This document shows, one piece after another, positions 7,881 through 16,967 of a stretch of DNA of 33,614 bases. The first letter of the stretch is position 1. Every line of letters starts with the position of its first letter. The position numbers and the translations under genes are program-made. Below the pieces are notes generated by a model. The model saw only the letters and a program-made list of their open reading frames with translations. It made no database searches and was not told the origin of the DNA. Source of the DNA: an uncultured Opitutia bacterium (GTDB taxonomy: Bacteria > Verrucomicrobiota > Verrucomicrobiia > Opitutales > Opitutaceae); NCBI GenBank assembly GCA_903861185.1, contig CAIOTK010000317.1, positions 1-33,614 on the forward strand, read 5' to 3'.

Positions 7881-8726
7881 TCAGCGGAAGGCCTTGCGCA
7901 GGAAGGCGAGGCCCTTGACGGCGATGTCGTTGCGGCGCGGCTCGATCCGGCGCCAGATGGCGGCTGCCCGGGCGATGACTTTCACGTCGGTCGTGAACGA
8001 CTCGATCACCACGTCTCCCTTGTAGCCGATCGACTTAAGCGCCTTCACGATTGACGGCCAGGCGATGTGGTCACCGCCCGGCGTGCCGCGGTCGCTGCCG
8101 CAGGCGTGAAAATGGCCGAGCAGGCGCCCGGCCTTCCGGATCGCGGCCGCCTGATCCTTTTCCTCGATGTTCATATGGAACGTATCGAGGTGCAGCTTCA
8201 CGGCGGGAGATTTGACGGCGCGGACCAGTCGCAGGCCCTGATCGCAGGTATTCAGGAAGTCGGTCTCGAACCGATTGAGCGGCTCGATGCAGATCGTAAC
8301 GCCCTTGGCGCGAGCGTAGGCGGCGAGCTCCTTGAGGTTCTTCACCACGAGGGCCCATTCCTGTTTTTGCTGCGCGGGCTCGACCGCGTCGGCCTTGCCG
8401 ACCACCGAGTAGACGGGCCCGATGAGCGAGGGGCAGCCGAGGATGACAGCTTGGTCAATCAAGGCCTTGCAGTAGGTCATCGCGGTGGCCTGCTCTTCGG
8501 GCGTGCCGCGGAAGTCGCGGCCGGGACCCATGCACGCGCAGACGCTGCCGATGGCGATGCCGGCCTTGTCGGCCGCGGCGCGGACCTGCGCCGGGTCGAT
8601 GTGCGAGGGGTCCTCGATCGGGATCTCGACGGTGTCGAAGCCCCAGCGCCGGAACTGGCGGAAGAGGGCGGTGCTCTCGGTGGTGAACGGCGAGGTGAAC
8701 AGGAACGAGTTGATGCCGAAGCGCAT
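7881..8726 (-). CDS. Sugar epimerase, D-tagatose/D-allulose 3-epimerase-like TIM barrel
   Basis: The 281-residue protein has no signal peptide and belongs to the xylose-isomerase-like TIM-barrel superfamily. The metal ligands of the ketose 3-epimerase group are recognisable: Glu148 (CIEPLNRFET), Asp181 (HLDTFHMN), His207 (HFHACGSDRG) and Glu242 (VIESFT). Their spacing of 33, 26 and 35 residues equals that of the characterised D-tagatose 3-epimerase (152, 185, 211 and 246), so C3 epimerisation of a ketose is a reasonable guess. NRFET and GSDRGTPGGDHIAW are also typical of that group. It sits between the DUF1501 gene (102-base gap) and the ThuA-ankyrin gene (17 bases), suggesting sugar processing in one operon. 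The natural substrate cannot be read from sequence. Confidence 0.85.
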   Translation of the reverse strand: MRFGINSFLFTSPFTTESTALFRQFRRWGFDTVEIPIEDPSHIDPAQVRAAADKAGIAIGSVCACMGPGRDFRGTPEEQATAMTYCKALIDQAVILGCPSLIGPVYSVVGKADAVEPAQQKQEWALVVKNLKELAAYARAKGVTICIEPLNRFETDFLNTCDQGLRLVRAVKSPAVKLHLDTFHMNIEEKDQAAAIRKAGRLLGHFHACGSDRGTPGGDHIAWPSIVKALKSIGYKGDVVIESFTTDVKVIARAAAIWRRIEPRRNDIAVKGLAFLRKAFR

Positions 8727-8802
8727 GACGGGAGTTGGGTGGTGGGGAAGAGTGGATTCGCGGGGCGGTGGGGGGGAGGATGAAAGCGGCGCGGAGCGGA
8801 GG

Positions 8803-8816
8803 GCAAGCGTGCTTGC
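8803..8816. repeat. Short palindrome in the DUF1501-epimerase gap
   Basis: GCAAGC (8803-8808) and GCTTGC (8811-8816) form a 6-bp inverted repeat around a 2-base centre, inside the 102-base gap between the DUF1501 and epimerase genes. The spacer is too short for an RNA hairpin without losing pairs, so a protein-binding dyad or chance are the options. The rest of the gap is G-rich on the plus strand without recognisable signals. Confidence 0.3.
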
Positions 8817-8828
8817 GCGCCCGGAGGC

Positions 8829-10304
8829 TCAGGCGAGGAGCCCCTTGACCACCTGGGCCGGCTCGACGCCGGTGAGGCGCATGTCGAGTCCCTGGGCGCG
8901 GTAGGTGAATCGCAAGTGGTCGAGGCCGAGGCAGTGCAGCAACGTCGCATTCAGGTCGTTGAGGTGCACCGGGTCGCGGGTGATATTGTACGAAAAGTCG
9001 TCAGTCTCGCCGTACACCACGCCGCCCTTGATGCCGCCGCCGGCGAGCCAGACGGTGAAGCAGCGCGGGTGGTGGTCGCGGCCGTAATTGGTGCGGGTGA
9101 GCGTGCCTTGGCTGTAGACCGTGCGGCCGAACTCTCCGGCCCAGATCACGAGCGTATCCTGCAGTAGTCCGCGCTGCTTGAGGTCCGCGATGAGGCCATA
9201 GCAGGCCTGGTCGGTGTCGCGGCACTGGATGCGCAGGTGCTCGGGCAGGGTCCCGTGTTGGTCCCAGCCGCGGTGGTTGATCTGCACCACGCGCACGTCG
9301 CGTTCGGCGAGGCGGCGGGCGAGCAGGCAGCTGGCGGCGAAGGAGCCGGGCGTCTTCACGTCGGGCCCGTAGAGCTCGAGCGTGGCCGGAGACTCGTCGC
9401 GGATGTCGGTGAGTTCCGGGACGCTGGTCTGCATCCGGAACGCCATCTCGTACTGGGCGATGCGCGTGAGCGTTTCCGGGTCGCCGTAGCGCTCGTGGTT
9501 GAGCTGGTTGAAGCCGCCGAGGGCGTCGAGCATCGCGCGGCGGGTGGTGGCGTCGACGCCGTTGGGATTCTCGAGAAAAAGGACGGGATCGCCTTGGGCG
9601 CGGAGGGCGACGCCGTGGTGGCGGGTGGGCAGGAAGCCGCTGCTCCACATCCGGGTGAACAGGGCCTGCGCGGCGACTTTCGGGGAAAATTTGGGCGTCA
9701 GGACGACGAACGCGGGCAGGTCGTTGTTTTCGCTGCCGAGCCCGTAACTGAGCCAAGCGCCGAGGCTGGCGCGACCCGGGATCTCGCTGCCGGTCATCAG
9801 AAAGGTGCAGGCGGGATCGTGGTTAATCGCGTTGGTGTGCACGCTGCGCACGATGGCGAGGTCGTCGACTACGCGGGCGGTCCAAGGTAGCAGCTCGCTC
9901 ACCCAAGCGCCGCTCTGGCCGTGGCGGTTGAACTTGAACAGCGAGGGGGCCACCGGGAAACGGGTCTGCCCGCTCGTCATCGTCGTGATGCGCTGGCCCT
10001 GGCGAATGGAGTCGGGCAGGTCTTGGTCGAAGCGCTCCTGCAGCTGCGGCTTGTAGTCGAACGTGTCGAGCTGCGAAGGCCCGCCGTTCATATGCAGGTA
10101 AATGATACGCTTCGCGCGGGGCGCGAAGTGGGGGAGGCCCGGGAGTGGGGGGTGGACGCGGGCGTCCAGCGGGTTGCCGGGTCGGGGCGCGGCGCCGAGG
10201 CGGCCGGCCAACTGGGCGAGGGCGAGGCCGCCGAGGGAGAGGCCTGCGCCGGAGAAGAACTGCCGGCGGGTGAGCTGGCGCAGGTAGTCGTGGCAGGGGT
10301 TCAT
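8829..10304 (-). CDS. Tat-exported DUF1501 protein
   Basis: The 491-residue protein has a twin-arginine leader: [21 protein letters not shown], with RR at about 13-14 followed by a hydrophobic Gly/Ala/Leu stretch. It would thus be exported folded. The mature part is the DUF1501 family, related to the alkaline-phosphatase/sulfatase fold. It shows [20 protein letters not shown] near the start, [14 protein letters not shown], and the late [21 protein letters not shown] and [13 protein letters not shown] segments. Such genes almost always accompany a DUF1549/DUF1553 cytochrome-type gene in Planctomycetes and Verrucomicrobia. Here that partner ends only four bases upstream (10309), so co-expression is very likely. 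The biochemical function of DUF1501 is not established. Confidence 0.9.
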   Translation of the reverse strand: MNPCHDYLRQLTRRQFFSGAGLSLGGLALAQLAGRLGAAPRPGNPLDARVHPPLPGLPHFAPRAKRIIYLHMNGGPSQLDTFDYKPQLQERFDQDLPDSIRQGQRITTMTSGQTRFPVAPSLFKFNRHGQSGAWVSELLPWTARVVDDLAIVRSVHTNAINHDPACTFLMTGSEIPGRASLGAWLSYGLGSENNDLPAFVVLTPKFSPKVAAQALFTRMWSSGFLPTRHHGVALRAQGDPVLFLENPNGVDATTRRAMLDALGGFNQLNHERYGDPETLTRIAQYEMAFRMQTSVPELTDIRDESPATLELYGPDVKTPGSFAASCLLARRLAERDVRVVQINHRGWDQHGTLPEHLRIQCRDTDQACYGLIADLKQRGLLQDTLVIWAGEFGRTVYSQGTLTRTNYGRDHHPRCFTVWLAGGGIKGGVVYGETDDFSYNITRDPVHLNDLNATLLHCLGLDHLRFTYRAQGLDMRLTGVEPAQVVKGLLA

Positions 10305-10308
10305 CGGC

Positions 10309-13300
10309 TCAGTTGCGGTTGATAACCTCGTCGAGGTTGAGCAGCAGATTGGCGACCATCGTCCAAGCGGCGAACTCGCCCGGCTCGAGAACGGTGGCGG
10401 GCGCGGATTCGCCGTTCCGAATCACCTCGCGGGCGGCCTCGGGATGGCGCGCGAAGTGTTCCCGGTGCTGTGCGAGGTTACGCGCGAGCAGGGCGGACTC
10501 CGCTGGGGTGGGGAGGCGCGCGGTGGCTTGCCGGAAGGCCTCGGTGAGCCGCTCCGCCTCTGGCCGGGCGGGGAGGAGCAGGCGCTCCGCGAAGCCGCGG
10601 GCGGCCTCGAATTGTTGCACGTCGTTCATCAGCGCAAGGGCCTGCAGCGGAGTGTTGGAACGGGAGCGGGCCACGCAGAAGGTCTCGCGGGCGGGGGCGT
10701 CGAAGGTACTCATCGCCGGCGCCGGGGCGGTGCGCTTCCAGAAGGTGTACAGGCTGCGCCGGTAGAGTGCGGCGCCCTGGTCCTGCACGTAGACCTTGGT
10801 GTTACTCCCGCCGAAGGCGACTGGCTCCCAGATATTCACCGGCTGGTACGGTCGCACTGGCGGTCCGCCGATCTCCGGCCGCAGTAATCCGCCCAACGCG
10901 AGCGCCTGATCGCGCAGCACCTCGGCGTCGAGCCGCAGGCGCGGCCCCCGGCCGAGTAGCCGGTTCTCCGGGTCTGCGTCTAATAGCGTGGGCGAGACGC
11001 GCGCGTCCTGCCGGTAGGTGCGCGACGTGACGAGCAGGCGGACGAACCGCTTGACGTCCCAGCCGCCCGCTTGGAACTCCGCCGCGAGCCAGTCGAGCAA
11101 CTCCGGATGGGTTGGGGTTTCTCCCTGCAGGCCGAAATCGGCCGGAGTGCGCACAAGCCCCGCGCCGAAGAGTTGCCCCCAGAATCGGTTCACGGTGACG
11201 CGGGAGGTGAGGGGATGGCGCGCGTCCACGAGCCAGCGTGCGAGGTCGAGCCGGTCGGGCCGTGCCCCCCGGGGCTGAAGCGGAGGGAGGAATGCTGGGG
11301 TGGTGGGCTCCACCTTCTCGCCTGGCTGGTCGTATTGGCCCCGCTTCAGCACGTGGGCTGGTCGAGGCTCCGCCAGTTCGCGGGAGATGGGGGAGAGTGG
11401 GAAGCGCTGTTCGTAAGCCACCTGTTCCGCCATCACCCGGCGCGACGCGTGGGCCTCCGGTTCCAGGTCGCCGCGAAGCGGACCGTAGATGAAGTTGTGG
11501 TAGAACCGCTCGATCCGCGCCTTCTCCTCTCCCACCTGCTGCGTGCCCGAGAGGCCGACGAGGAAGTTGATGTCGTGGCGCAGCATCAGGGTGGAAAAAC
11601 CGCGGGCCCCGGTCCGCAGGCTGTTCACCCACGCTTCTTTGGAAAGCAGCGGGTCCTGCGCCGCGTTGGGGCTGGTGAGCACGGCGCCCGCACGGTCCCA
11701 CCAGGCGGCGCCGCCGCGCTGTGCGACCCGGATGCCGGTGTACGCCTTACCTTCGCGCACTTCGGAGTCGCAGGCGGAAAGCTCCAGCCGGGTGTACTGC
11801 CCGGCGGGAGGCAGCGGTCCGGCGTGGAGCGCGTCGCGGGCGATCTCCGGGCCAAACGCTTGCGGGTCGCCCCAGATCATCCGGCGGGTGCCCTCCTCGG
11901 CGAGGAACTCGACACTTACGGCGCGGGGCGGCCGCGCGGGATCGGGGTTGAGGTGGATGTACGCGGTGGCCGCCGTGCGCACCACCAGGTTAACCTCTCC
12001 GGCGGTGAAAAGCACCGGGCGTTCTACGTCGCCCTCAAGCCGCAGCGCCCGGCGCCCACCCGCCACTGGCACGGCTGGGCCTTCCCGCCATTCCCCGGGG
12101 GGCGGCGGTGCGAGTACGGTCGTCGGGGTTGGCAGGTCAGAGTCCTCCGCCCACACCACCTCGTAAGTGACCTGCCCGGCGGTCCGGCGCTCCCGGCTAC
12201 GGCCGCGCGCGCCGGAACCGTCTTCCCGCAACGCGTCAGCCCGGGCACTCAGTGCCGCCTCGAGCGGACCCGCTAAGGCGTCGAGTTCGGCGATGCGGCG
12301 CTGCGTGGCCTCGTTAGGGGCGATCACCACGATGGGTGCAGAGATGCGTACGTTGCCGTCCCAGCAGCGATCGGCGAGCCCCTTGAAGAAGGCGCCCAGC
12401 GCGTAGTACTCCTTCTGGGAAAGCGGGTCGAATTTGTGGTCGTGGCACGAGGCGCAGCTGGCGGTAAGCCCGAGGAACACGGCCGCGGTGGTGTCCACTC
12501 GATCGGCAGTGTTGCGTGCCTCCGCCTCCGCTTCGATCGACCCGCCCTCGGAGGTGGAAAGATGGTTGCGGTTGTACCCTGAGGCGACCAGCTGATCGAT
12601 CGTCGGCGAGGGCAGCAGGTCCCCCGCTAGCTGCTCGATGGTGAAGCGATCGAAGGGTAGGTTGCGGTTGAAGGCGGACACGACCCAGTCGCGGTACGGC
12701 CAGATGGTGCGGATATTATCGAGGTGCAGCCCGTGCGTGTCGGCGTAGCGGACGGCATCGAGCCACGGTCGGGCGAAGTTCTCCCCGTAGCGGGGCGAGG
12801 CGAGCAGGCGTTCGACGACCCGTTCGTAGGACCCCGGAGCTCGGTCCGCGAGGAAGGCGTCGACCTCCGCTGGGGTCGGGGGCAGACCGGTCAGGTCTAG
12901 GCTGAGGCGGCGGATGAGGGTCTCGCGCGGCGCCTCTGGCCGGAGCGACCAGCCGCGAGCCGCGAGCCGCTGACCGATGAAGCGGTCAACTGGATGCTCC
13001 GCGGCGCCGCCGGCGGCGGGCGGAAGGCTGGCGCGTGCGACCGGCAGAAATGCCCAATGCGCCTGGTACGCTGCCCCCTCCTGAATCCAGCGCCGCACCA
13101 GCGCCCGTTGCTCGGGACTGAGCGCCGGCTTGTGGGACTCGGGCGGGGGCATCACCTCGTCGGCGTGCGGGCTGATAATGCGCTGCCAGAGCTCCGAGGC
13201 GTCCGGGTCGCCAGGCACGATCGCGCGCACGCCGCGGCGCTCCGCATAGGCGCTGGCGGGGTCGTCCAGCCGCAAGCCAGCCTTCCGGTGCGCCGCGTCC

Positions 13301-13440
13301 GGTCCGTGGCACGCGAGGCAATTCTGCGCGAGGAGCGGACGGATGTGCTCGTTGAAGCTCAGCGGCGCGTCGGCCGCCACCGCGGCAACGGGCAGCGCGA
13401 AGAGTCCGGCGAGCGTGACGACGAGGCGGGCAGTGGGCAT
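10309..13440 (-). CDS. Planctomycete-type cytochrome c, DUF1549/DUF1553 (PSD1) protein
   Basis: The 1043-residue exported protein starts at the ATG at 13440, where a signal peptide begins ([19 protein letters not shown]). The frame is open further upstream, but that part overlaps the divergent gene. Residues 25-100 form the PSCyt1 domain, with haem motif Cys41-x-x-Cys44-His45 in [19 protein letters not shown]1549 follows (about 115-345), with a second haem-type motif Cys329-x-x-Cys332-His333 in [20 protein letters not shown] variable central section (about 350-610) may be a beta-sandwich. DUF1553 fills the C-terminus (about 660-1000), with [21 protein letters not shown] and [13 protein letters not shown]. 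Two CxxCH motifs suggest a redox role in the envelope. It is first in a block with DUF1501, the epimerase and ThuA-ankyrin. Its substrate is unknown. Confidence 0.92.
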   Translation of the reverse strand: MPTARLVVTLAGLFALPVAAVAADAPLSFNEHIRPLLAQNCLACHGPDAAHRKAGLRLDDPASAYAERRGVRAIVPGDPDASELWQRIISPHADEVMPPPESHKPALSPEQRALVRRWIQEGAAYQAHWAFLPVARASLPPAAGGAAEHPVDRFIGQRLAARGWSLRPEAPRETLIRRLSLDLTGLPPTPAEVDAFLADRAPGSYERVVERLLASPRYGENFARPWLDAVRYADTHGLHLDNIRTIWPYRDWVVSAFNRNLPFDRFTIEQLAGDLLPSPTIDQLVASGYNRNHLSTSEGGSIEAEAEARNTADRVDTTAAVFLGLTASCASCHDHKFDPLSQKEYYALGAFFKGLADRCWDGNVRISAPIVVIAPNEATQRRIAELDALAGPLEAALSARADALREDGSGARGRSRERRTAGQVTYEVVWAEDSDLPTPTTVLAPPPPGEWREGPAVPVAGGRRALRLEGDVERPVLFTAGEVNLVVRTAATAYIHLNPDPARPPRAVSVEFLAEEGTRRMIWGDPQAFGPEIARDALHAGPLPPAGQYTRLELSACDSEVREGKAYTGIRVAQRGGAAWWDRAGAVLTSPNAAQDPLLSKEAWVNSLRTGARGFSTLMLRHDINFLVGLSGTQQVGEEKARIERFYHNFIYGPLRGDLEPEAHASRRVMAEQVAYEQRFPLSPISRELAEPRPAHVLKRGQYDQPGEKVEPTTPAFLPPLQPRGARPDRLDLARWLVDARHPLTSRVTVNRFWGQLFGAGLVRTPADFGLQGETPTHPELLDWLAAEFQAGGWDVKRFVRLLVTSRTYRQDARVSPTLLDADPENRLLGRGPRLRLDAEVLRDQALALGGLLRPEIGGPPVRPYQPVNIWEPVAFGGSNTKVYVQDQGAALYRRSLYTFWKRTAPAPAMSTFDAPARETFCVARSRSNTPLQALALMNDVQQFEAARGFAERLLLPARPEAERLTEAFRQATARLPTPAESALLARNLAQHREHFARHPEAAREVIRNGESAPATVLEPGEFAAWTMVANLLLNLDEVINRN

Positions 13441-13507
13441 CGGGCGGGGCGCGGGGTTAGGGGGACGTTGCCGGGCAGCGCACGCTGGGTCAACTGCGGC
13501 GGGGCGG

Positions 13508-13539
13508 GTTTTGGTTGCCGGCGCCGCGGCAATCGAAAC
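13508..13539. promoter_or_regulatory. 13-bp inverted repeat in divergent intergenic region
   Basis: The arms at 13508-13520 and 13527-13539 pair over 13 positions around a 6-base centre (GCGCCG). Eleven pairs are Watson-Crick and two are G-T. The innermost six (TTGCCG/CGGCAA) are perfect. The element lies 22 bases upstream of the PQQ-propeller start and 67 bases upstream of the cytochrome gene start, between two divergent genes. An operator shared by both, or an mRNA 5' hairpin of the propeller gene, would fit. No clear -10/-35 pair is visible beside it. Confidence 0.45.
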
Positions 13540-13561
13540 GCTCGCGCCATACCCCTTCGTT

Positions 13562-14854
13562 ATGCGCCTCGACCTTACCCGCTTCGTCGCCTTGGTCCTC
13601 GCTCTGCTGTCCGCCGCGCGCGCGGCTGTCCCCGCTTCCGGCTGGACGGAGTTCCGCGGTCCCACAGGGCAGGGCTTGGCGACCGCCGAAGGGCTGCCCG
13701 AGCGCTGGAGCGAGACGGAGAACGTACGCTGGAAAACCCCGTTGCGCGGCAAGGGCTGGTCCTCTCCGGTTGTTCTGGACGGCCAAGTGTGGCTGACCAC
13801 CGCGACTGAGGATGGCCGCGAGCTCTCGGTGCTCGCGGTGGACCAAGAAACGGGCCGCGTCGTGCACGATCGCAAGCTCTTCTCCGTCGCGGAACCGCAG
13901 TATGCGGACAAGTTCAATAGTTATGCGTCACCCACGCCGGTGCTCGAGCCGGGGCGAGTGTATGTTACCTTCGGGTCCGCTGGCACCGCCTGCCTTAACA
14001 CTGCGACCGGCGAGGTCCTCTGGGAGCGCCGCGACCTGCCCTGCAATCACTGGCGCGGTGCCGGTTCCTCGCCCACGCTGTGGGAGGGCTTACTGCTGCT
14101 GCATTTCGACGGCGCGGACCAGCAGTACGTGGTGGCGCTGGACAAGCGCACCGGGCGCACGGTCTGGCGGACCGATCGCTCGATCGACTTCCAGGATCTG
14201 ACGCCCGAGGGGAAGCCGATTCGCGACGGCGATTTCCGCAAGGCTTTCTCCAGCCCGCTGGTGATCCAGCACGAGGGGCGGCCGGTGCTGATCAGCGCCG
14301 GGTCGAAGGCCACGTACGCCTATGACCCCGCCACCGGACGGGAGCTCTGGCGGGTCGAAGAGCGGCGGCATCACTCCGGCACGGTCCGGCCGGTCGTTGC
14401 TCATGGGCTCGTATTCACGGCCACGGGCCTGCCGAAGGGGGAGTTGTGGGCGGTGCGCCTCGGCGGGCAGGGCGTCGTCACCGAGTCCCACGTTGCCTGG
14501 AAGTTCGCGAAAAATGTCCCCAACCGTCCCTCGCCTGTGGTGGTCGGCGACCTGCTCTTTATGGTGCATCAGGACAGCGGGGTGGTGACCTGCCTCGAGG
14601 CCGTTTCCGGGCGCGAGTTGTGGAGTGAGCGCCTGCCGGGAACGGGCAACTACTCTGCCTCGCCGGTGCACGCCGCGGGACGGCTCTATTTCTTTAACGA
14701 GCGTGGCCACGGCAGCGTGATCGCGGCGGCGCGCGAGTACCGCCTGCTGGCCGAAAACAAGCTGGAGGAGGGCGCGATGGCGTCGCCGGCAGTTGCCGGC
14801 CGGGCAATCTACGTGCGCACGCGGGGCCACCTCTATCGGCTGGAGCAGCGTTGA
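13562..14854 (+). CDS. Exported PQQ-like beta-propeller protein
   Basis: The 430-residue protein has a signal peptide (LTRFVALVLALLSAARA) and opens with WTEFRGPTGQG, the usual beginning of envelope PQQ-like propellers in Verrucomicrobia and Planctomycetes. Blades are marked by repeated 'ALDxxTGxxxW' elements: VDQETGRVVHD, NTATGEVLWERR, LDKRTGRTVWRT, YDPATGRELWRVE and EAVSGRELWSE. PQQ-dependent dehydrogenases are longer and have metal- and disulfide-specific motifs not seen here, so this is more likely a BamB-like or substrate-binding propeller than an alcohol dehydrogenase. I chose ATG 13562 because the signal peptide starts there; no Shine-Dalgarno precedes it. It is transcribed away from the cytochrome/DUF1501 block across a 121-base gap holding a long inverted repeat, so shared control is possible. 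Confidence 0.88.
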   Translation: MRLDLTRFVALVLALLSAARAAVPASGWTEFRGPTGQGLATAEGLPERWSETENVRWKTPLRGKGWSSPVVLDGQVWLTTATEDGRELSVLAVDQETGRVVHDRKLFSVAEPQYADKFNSYASPTPVLEPGRVYVTFGSAGTACLNTATGEVLWERRDLPCNHWRGAGSSPTLWEGLLLLHFDGADQQYVVALDKRTGRTVWRTDRSIDFQDLTPEGKPIRDGDFRKAFSSPLVIQHEGRPVLISAGSKATYAYDPATGRELWRVEERRHHSGTVRPVVAHGLVFTATGLPKGELWAVRLGGQGVVTESHVAWKFAKNVPNRPSPVVVGDLLFMVHQDSGVVTCLEAVSGRELWSERLPGTGNYSASPVHAAGRLYFFNERGHGSVIAAAREYRLLAENKLEEGAMASPAVAGRAIYVRTRGHLYRLEQR

Positions 14855-14947
14855 GCGCGCTGACCGATGGCGCCGGGGTGACCGGCGCGTCGGGAGTGGC
14901 TTACCGGTGGATTGCCAAGGCCCTGCTGCCCGGTTTGCTTCTGTATT

Positions 14948-15493
14948 ATGGAGCGCGAGTTTTATCTCCCGGACCGGAGTGGGTGCCTCCTGCTGGCCTT
15001 CGCGATTCTTATCCTCGCCGGCTGTGGCGAGCCTCCCGCCGAGCAGTCACGCCGATCGCGGGAAGCGGAATTGCTCGCGGCCGAGGCGGCCTTTGCGATC
15101 AATCTGCGGGACTGGCCGCGAGCGGAGCAGACGCTGGCGCGGGCGACGGAGCTAGACCCGGCTCGCGCCGACCTCTGGCTGAGCCTCGGTTCAACGCGGG
15201 TCCGCGCTGGCCGGAAGCCCGAAGCCCGTGAGGCCTACTTGAAGGCGCTGCGGGCCTTCGAGCAGTCTGGGGATACCGCCGCGGCGAAGAGCGACCCCGG
15301 GCCGACCTTGGCCCAGATCCGCACGCTCGCGTTGCTGGGTCGGATGCCGGAGGCGCGGTCCCTCGCCGCCGAACTGCCGCGCCGGTTCCCCGCCCATCCC
15401 TTAATCCGGGCCTTCCGCGAATCCGGTGGGGTCGACCAAATGCTCCAAGAGCCAGCCTTTCGGGAACTCGCCCTCGGGGCGGGGGCCCGATGA
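14948..15493 (+). CDS. TPR-type lipoprotein
   Basis: The ATG at 14948 yields a 181-residue protein with a lipoprotein signal: a hydrophobic stretch LLLAFAILILAGC with the lipobox cysteine at residue 26. The mature part is helical with tetratricopeptide-like pairs: AAFAINLRDWPRAEQTLARA, then LDPARADLWLSLGSTRVRAG and KPEAREAYLKALRAFEQ. A third helical unit begins LAQIRTLALLGRMPEA. TPR lipoproteins usually scaffold envelope complexes. Its stop overlaps the start of the PLP-decarboxylase gene by four bases (ATGA at 15490). The upstream 93 bases after the propeller gene show no clear promoter or Shine-Dalgarno. The role is unknown; the lipoprotein and TPR assignments come from motif reading. Confidence 0.7.
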   Translation: MEREFYLPDRSGCLLLAFAILILAGCGEPPAEQSRRSREAELLAAEAAFAINLRDWPRAEQTLARATELDPARADLWLSLGSTRVRAGRKPEAREAYLKALRAFEQSGDTAAAKSDPGPTLAQIRTLALLGRMPEARSLAAELPRRFPAHPLIRAFRESGGVDQMLQEPAFRELALGAGAR

Positions 15494-16929
15494 CGCCCGA
15501 CGAGTTCCGCCGCCGCGGCCATGAGCTGATCGAGCGGATCGCGGCCTACCGCGAGGGTCTGGCCGCCCGGCCCGTGCGGAGCGCTGCGGCGCCGGGTGCC
15601 CTCCGCGCGCGCCTGCCTGCGGTCCCGCCCGCGGCGCCCGAGCCCTTCGACGCGATCTGGCGCGATCTGGACGAGTTAATTGTCCCGGGACTCACCCATT
15701 GGCAGCACCCCCGCTTTTGCGGTTACTTTCCCGCCAACGCCGAGCTCTCCTCGGTGCTGGGCGACCTCGCCAGCAGCGGTTTTGGGGTGATCGGACTCTC
15801 GTGGCAATCCAGCCCGGCCCTGACCGAGCTCGAGGAGGTGGTGACCGACTGGCTGCGCCAAATGCTGGGTTTGTCTGCGGGCTGGAGCGGCGTACTTCAG
15901 GATACCGCCTCGACCTGCACTCTAGTGGCGCTCCTCTGTGCGCGGGAGCGGGCGGGCGGTTTTCCCGCCGAGGGGCCGGGCGGGCAGGGCGGCGCCGCAC
16001 CGCTGGTCGTGTACCATTCGGAGCAGGCCCACAGCTCCGTGGTGAAGGCCGCGCTCCTCGCGGGTTTCGGGCGGGATCACCTGCGCGCGATCCCGGTGGA
16101 TGCGAACTACGCCCTCCGGCCGGATGCGCTTGCGGCCGAGATGATGCGGGATCGCGCCGCGGGACGGATCCCCTGCGCCGTCGTGGCTACGACCGGCACC
16201 ACCGCCAGCACGGCCCTGGATCCCGTCTCGGAGATCGCGGCGCTCTGCGCGCGCGAAGGCGCCTGGCTTCACGTCGATGCGGCGATGGCCGGCGCAGCGA
16301 TGATTTTGCCCGAATGCCGGTGGATGTGGCAGGGCGTGGAGGGGGCGGACTCCGTGGTCGTGAACGCCCATAAGTGGCTCGGCGCCGTCTTCGACTGCTC
16401 CGTGTATTTCGTCCGCGATCCCGCCCTGCTCGTACGCGTGATGAGCACAAGTCCGAGTTACCTGCGCACGGCGGTCGATGGCGAGGTGCGGAACTTGCGC
16501 GACTGGGGTATTCCGCTCGGGCGGCGGTTTCGGGCGCTCAAGCTCTGGTTTCTTCTGCGCGAGCAGGGCGCGGACGGCCTCGCGCGCCGCCTGCGGCGCG
16601 ACCTAGTGCTTGCGCAGTCGCTGGTTGCCGAAGTGGCGGCTGCCTCCACCAACGGCTGGCGGCTGGTGGCGCCGACGCCGCTGCAGACGGTTTGTGTCCG
16701 CCACGAGCCCCCGGGGCTGGTAGGTGACGCCTTGGACGCGCACACGCTCGCGTGGGTGGAGCGGGTGAACGCCTCGGGGGCCGCCTACCTCACCCCCGCG
16801 TTGCTTGGGGGCCGCTGGATGGCGCGCGTTTCGCTCGGCGCCCTCAATACGGGCCCAGCGGACGTGCAGGCCGTTTGGACGGCGATGCGGAACGCCGCCG
16901 AGGTGAAACCGCCTTTGACGCTCAAGTGA
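15490..16929 (+). CDS. PLP-dependent amino-acid decarboxylase (group II, AADC-like)
   Basis: The 479-residue cytoplasmic enzyme is of the aromatic-L-amino-acid/glutamate decarboxylase type. LTHWQHPRFCGYFPAN near residue 75 matches the N-terminal AADC signature 'HPxFFAYFP'. VYHSEQAHSSVVKAALLAG lies in the cofactor region, with a His that typically stacks on the PLP ring. ATTGTTASTALDP follows. Asp263 in HVDAAMAGAA contacts the pyridine nitrogen, and Lys295 in NAHKWLG is the Schiff-base lysine. The family converts aromatic amino acids to amines; the preferred substrate cannot be fixed here. The gene overlaps the TPR-lipoprotein stop (ATGA), hinting at coupled translation though the products are in different compartments. 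It is convergent with mnmA. Confidence 0.9.
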   Translation: MTPDEFRRRGHELIERIAAYREGLAARPVRSAAAPGALRARLPAVPPAAPEPFDAIWRDLDELIVPGLTHWQHPRFCGYFPANAELSSVLGDLASSGFGVIGLSWQSSPALTELEEVVTDWLRQMLGLSAGWSGVLQDTASTCTLVALLCARERAGGFPAEGPGGQGGAAPLVVYHSEQAHSSVVKAALLAGFGRDHLRAIPVDANYALRPDALAAEMMRDRAAGRIPCAVVATTGTTASTALDPVSEIAALCAREGAWLHVDAAMAGAAMILPECRWMWQGVEGADSVVVNAHKWLGAVFDCSVYFVRDPALLVRVMSTSPSYLRTAVDGEVRNLRDWGIPLGRRFRALKLWFLLREQGADGLARRLRRDLVLAQSLVAEVAAASTNGWRLVAPTPLQTVCVRHEPPGLVGDALDAHTLAWVERVNASGAAYLTPALLGGRWMARVSLGALNTGPADVQAVWTAMRNAAEVKPPLTLK

Positions 16930-16939
16930 GCAGGTCGTG

Positions 16940-16958
16940 GAGCCCCCCGTGTGGGCTC
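16940..16958. terminator. Inverted repeat between convergent decarboxylase and mnmA
   Basis: GAGCCC (16940-16945) and GGGCTC (16953-16958) form a perfect 6-bp stem with a 7-base loop in the 38-base space between two converging genes. No T-run follows on either strand. It is a possible bidirectional terminator or 3'-end stabilising hairpin. Confidence 0.4.
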
Positions 16959-16967
16959 GACGCTGGT

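Noticed and set aside
11071..12276. Plus-strand open frame of 401 codons opposite the cytochrome/DUF1553 gene
   Set aside because: Antisense shadow of a recognised 1043-residue protein; no domain or signal recognisable.
13441..13917. N-terminal extension of the cytochrome gene to an upstream in-frame start
   Set aside because: The extension would overlap the divergent propeller gene and precede a clear signal peptide beginning at 13440.
14944..14949. TATTAT before the TPR lipoprotein as a -10 box
   Set aside because: It overlaps the start codon and has no -35 partner at proper spacing; most likely chance.
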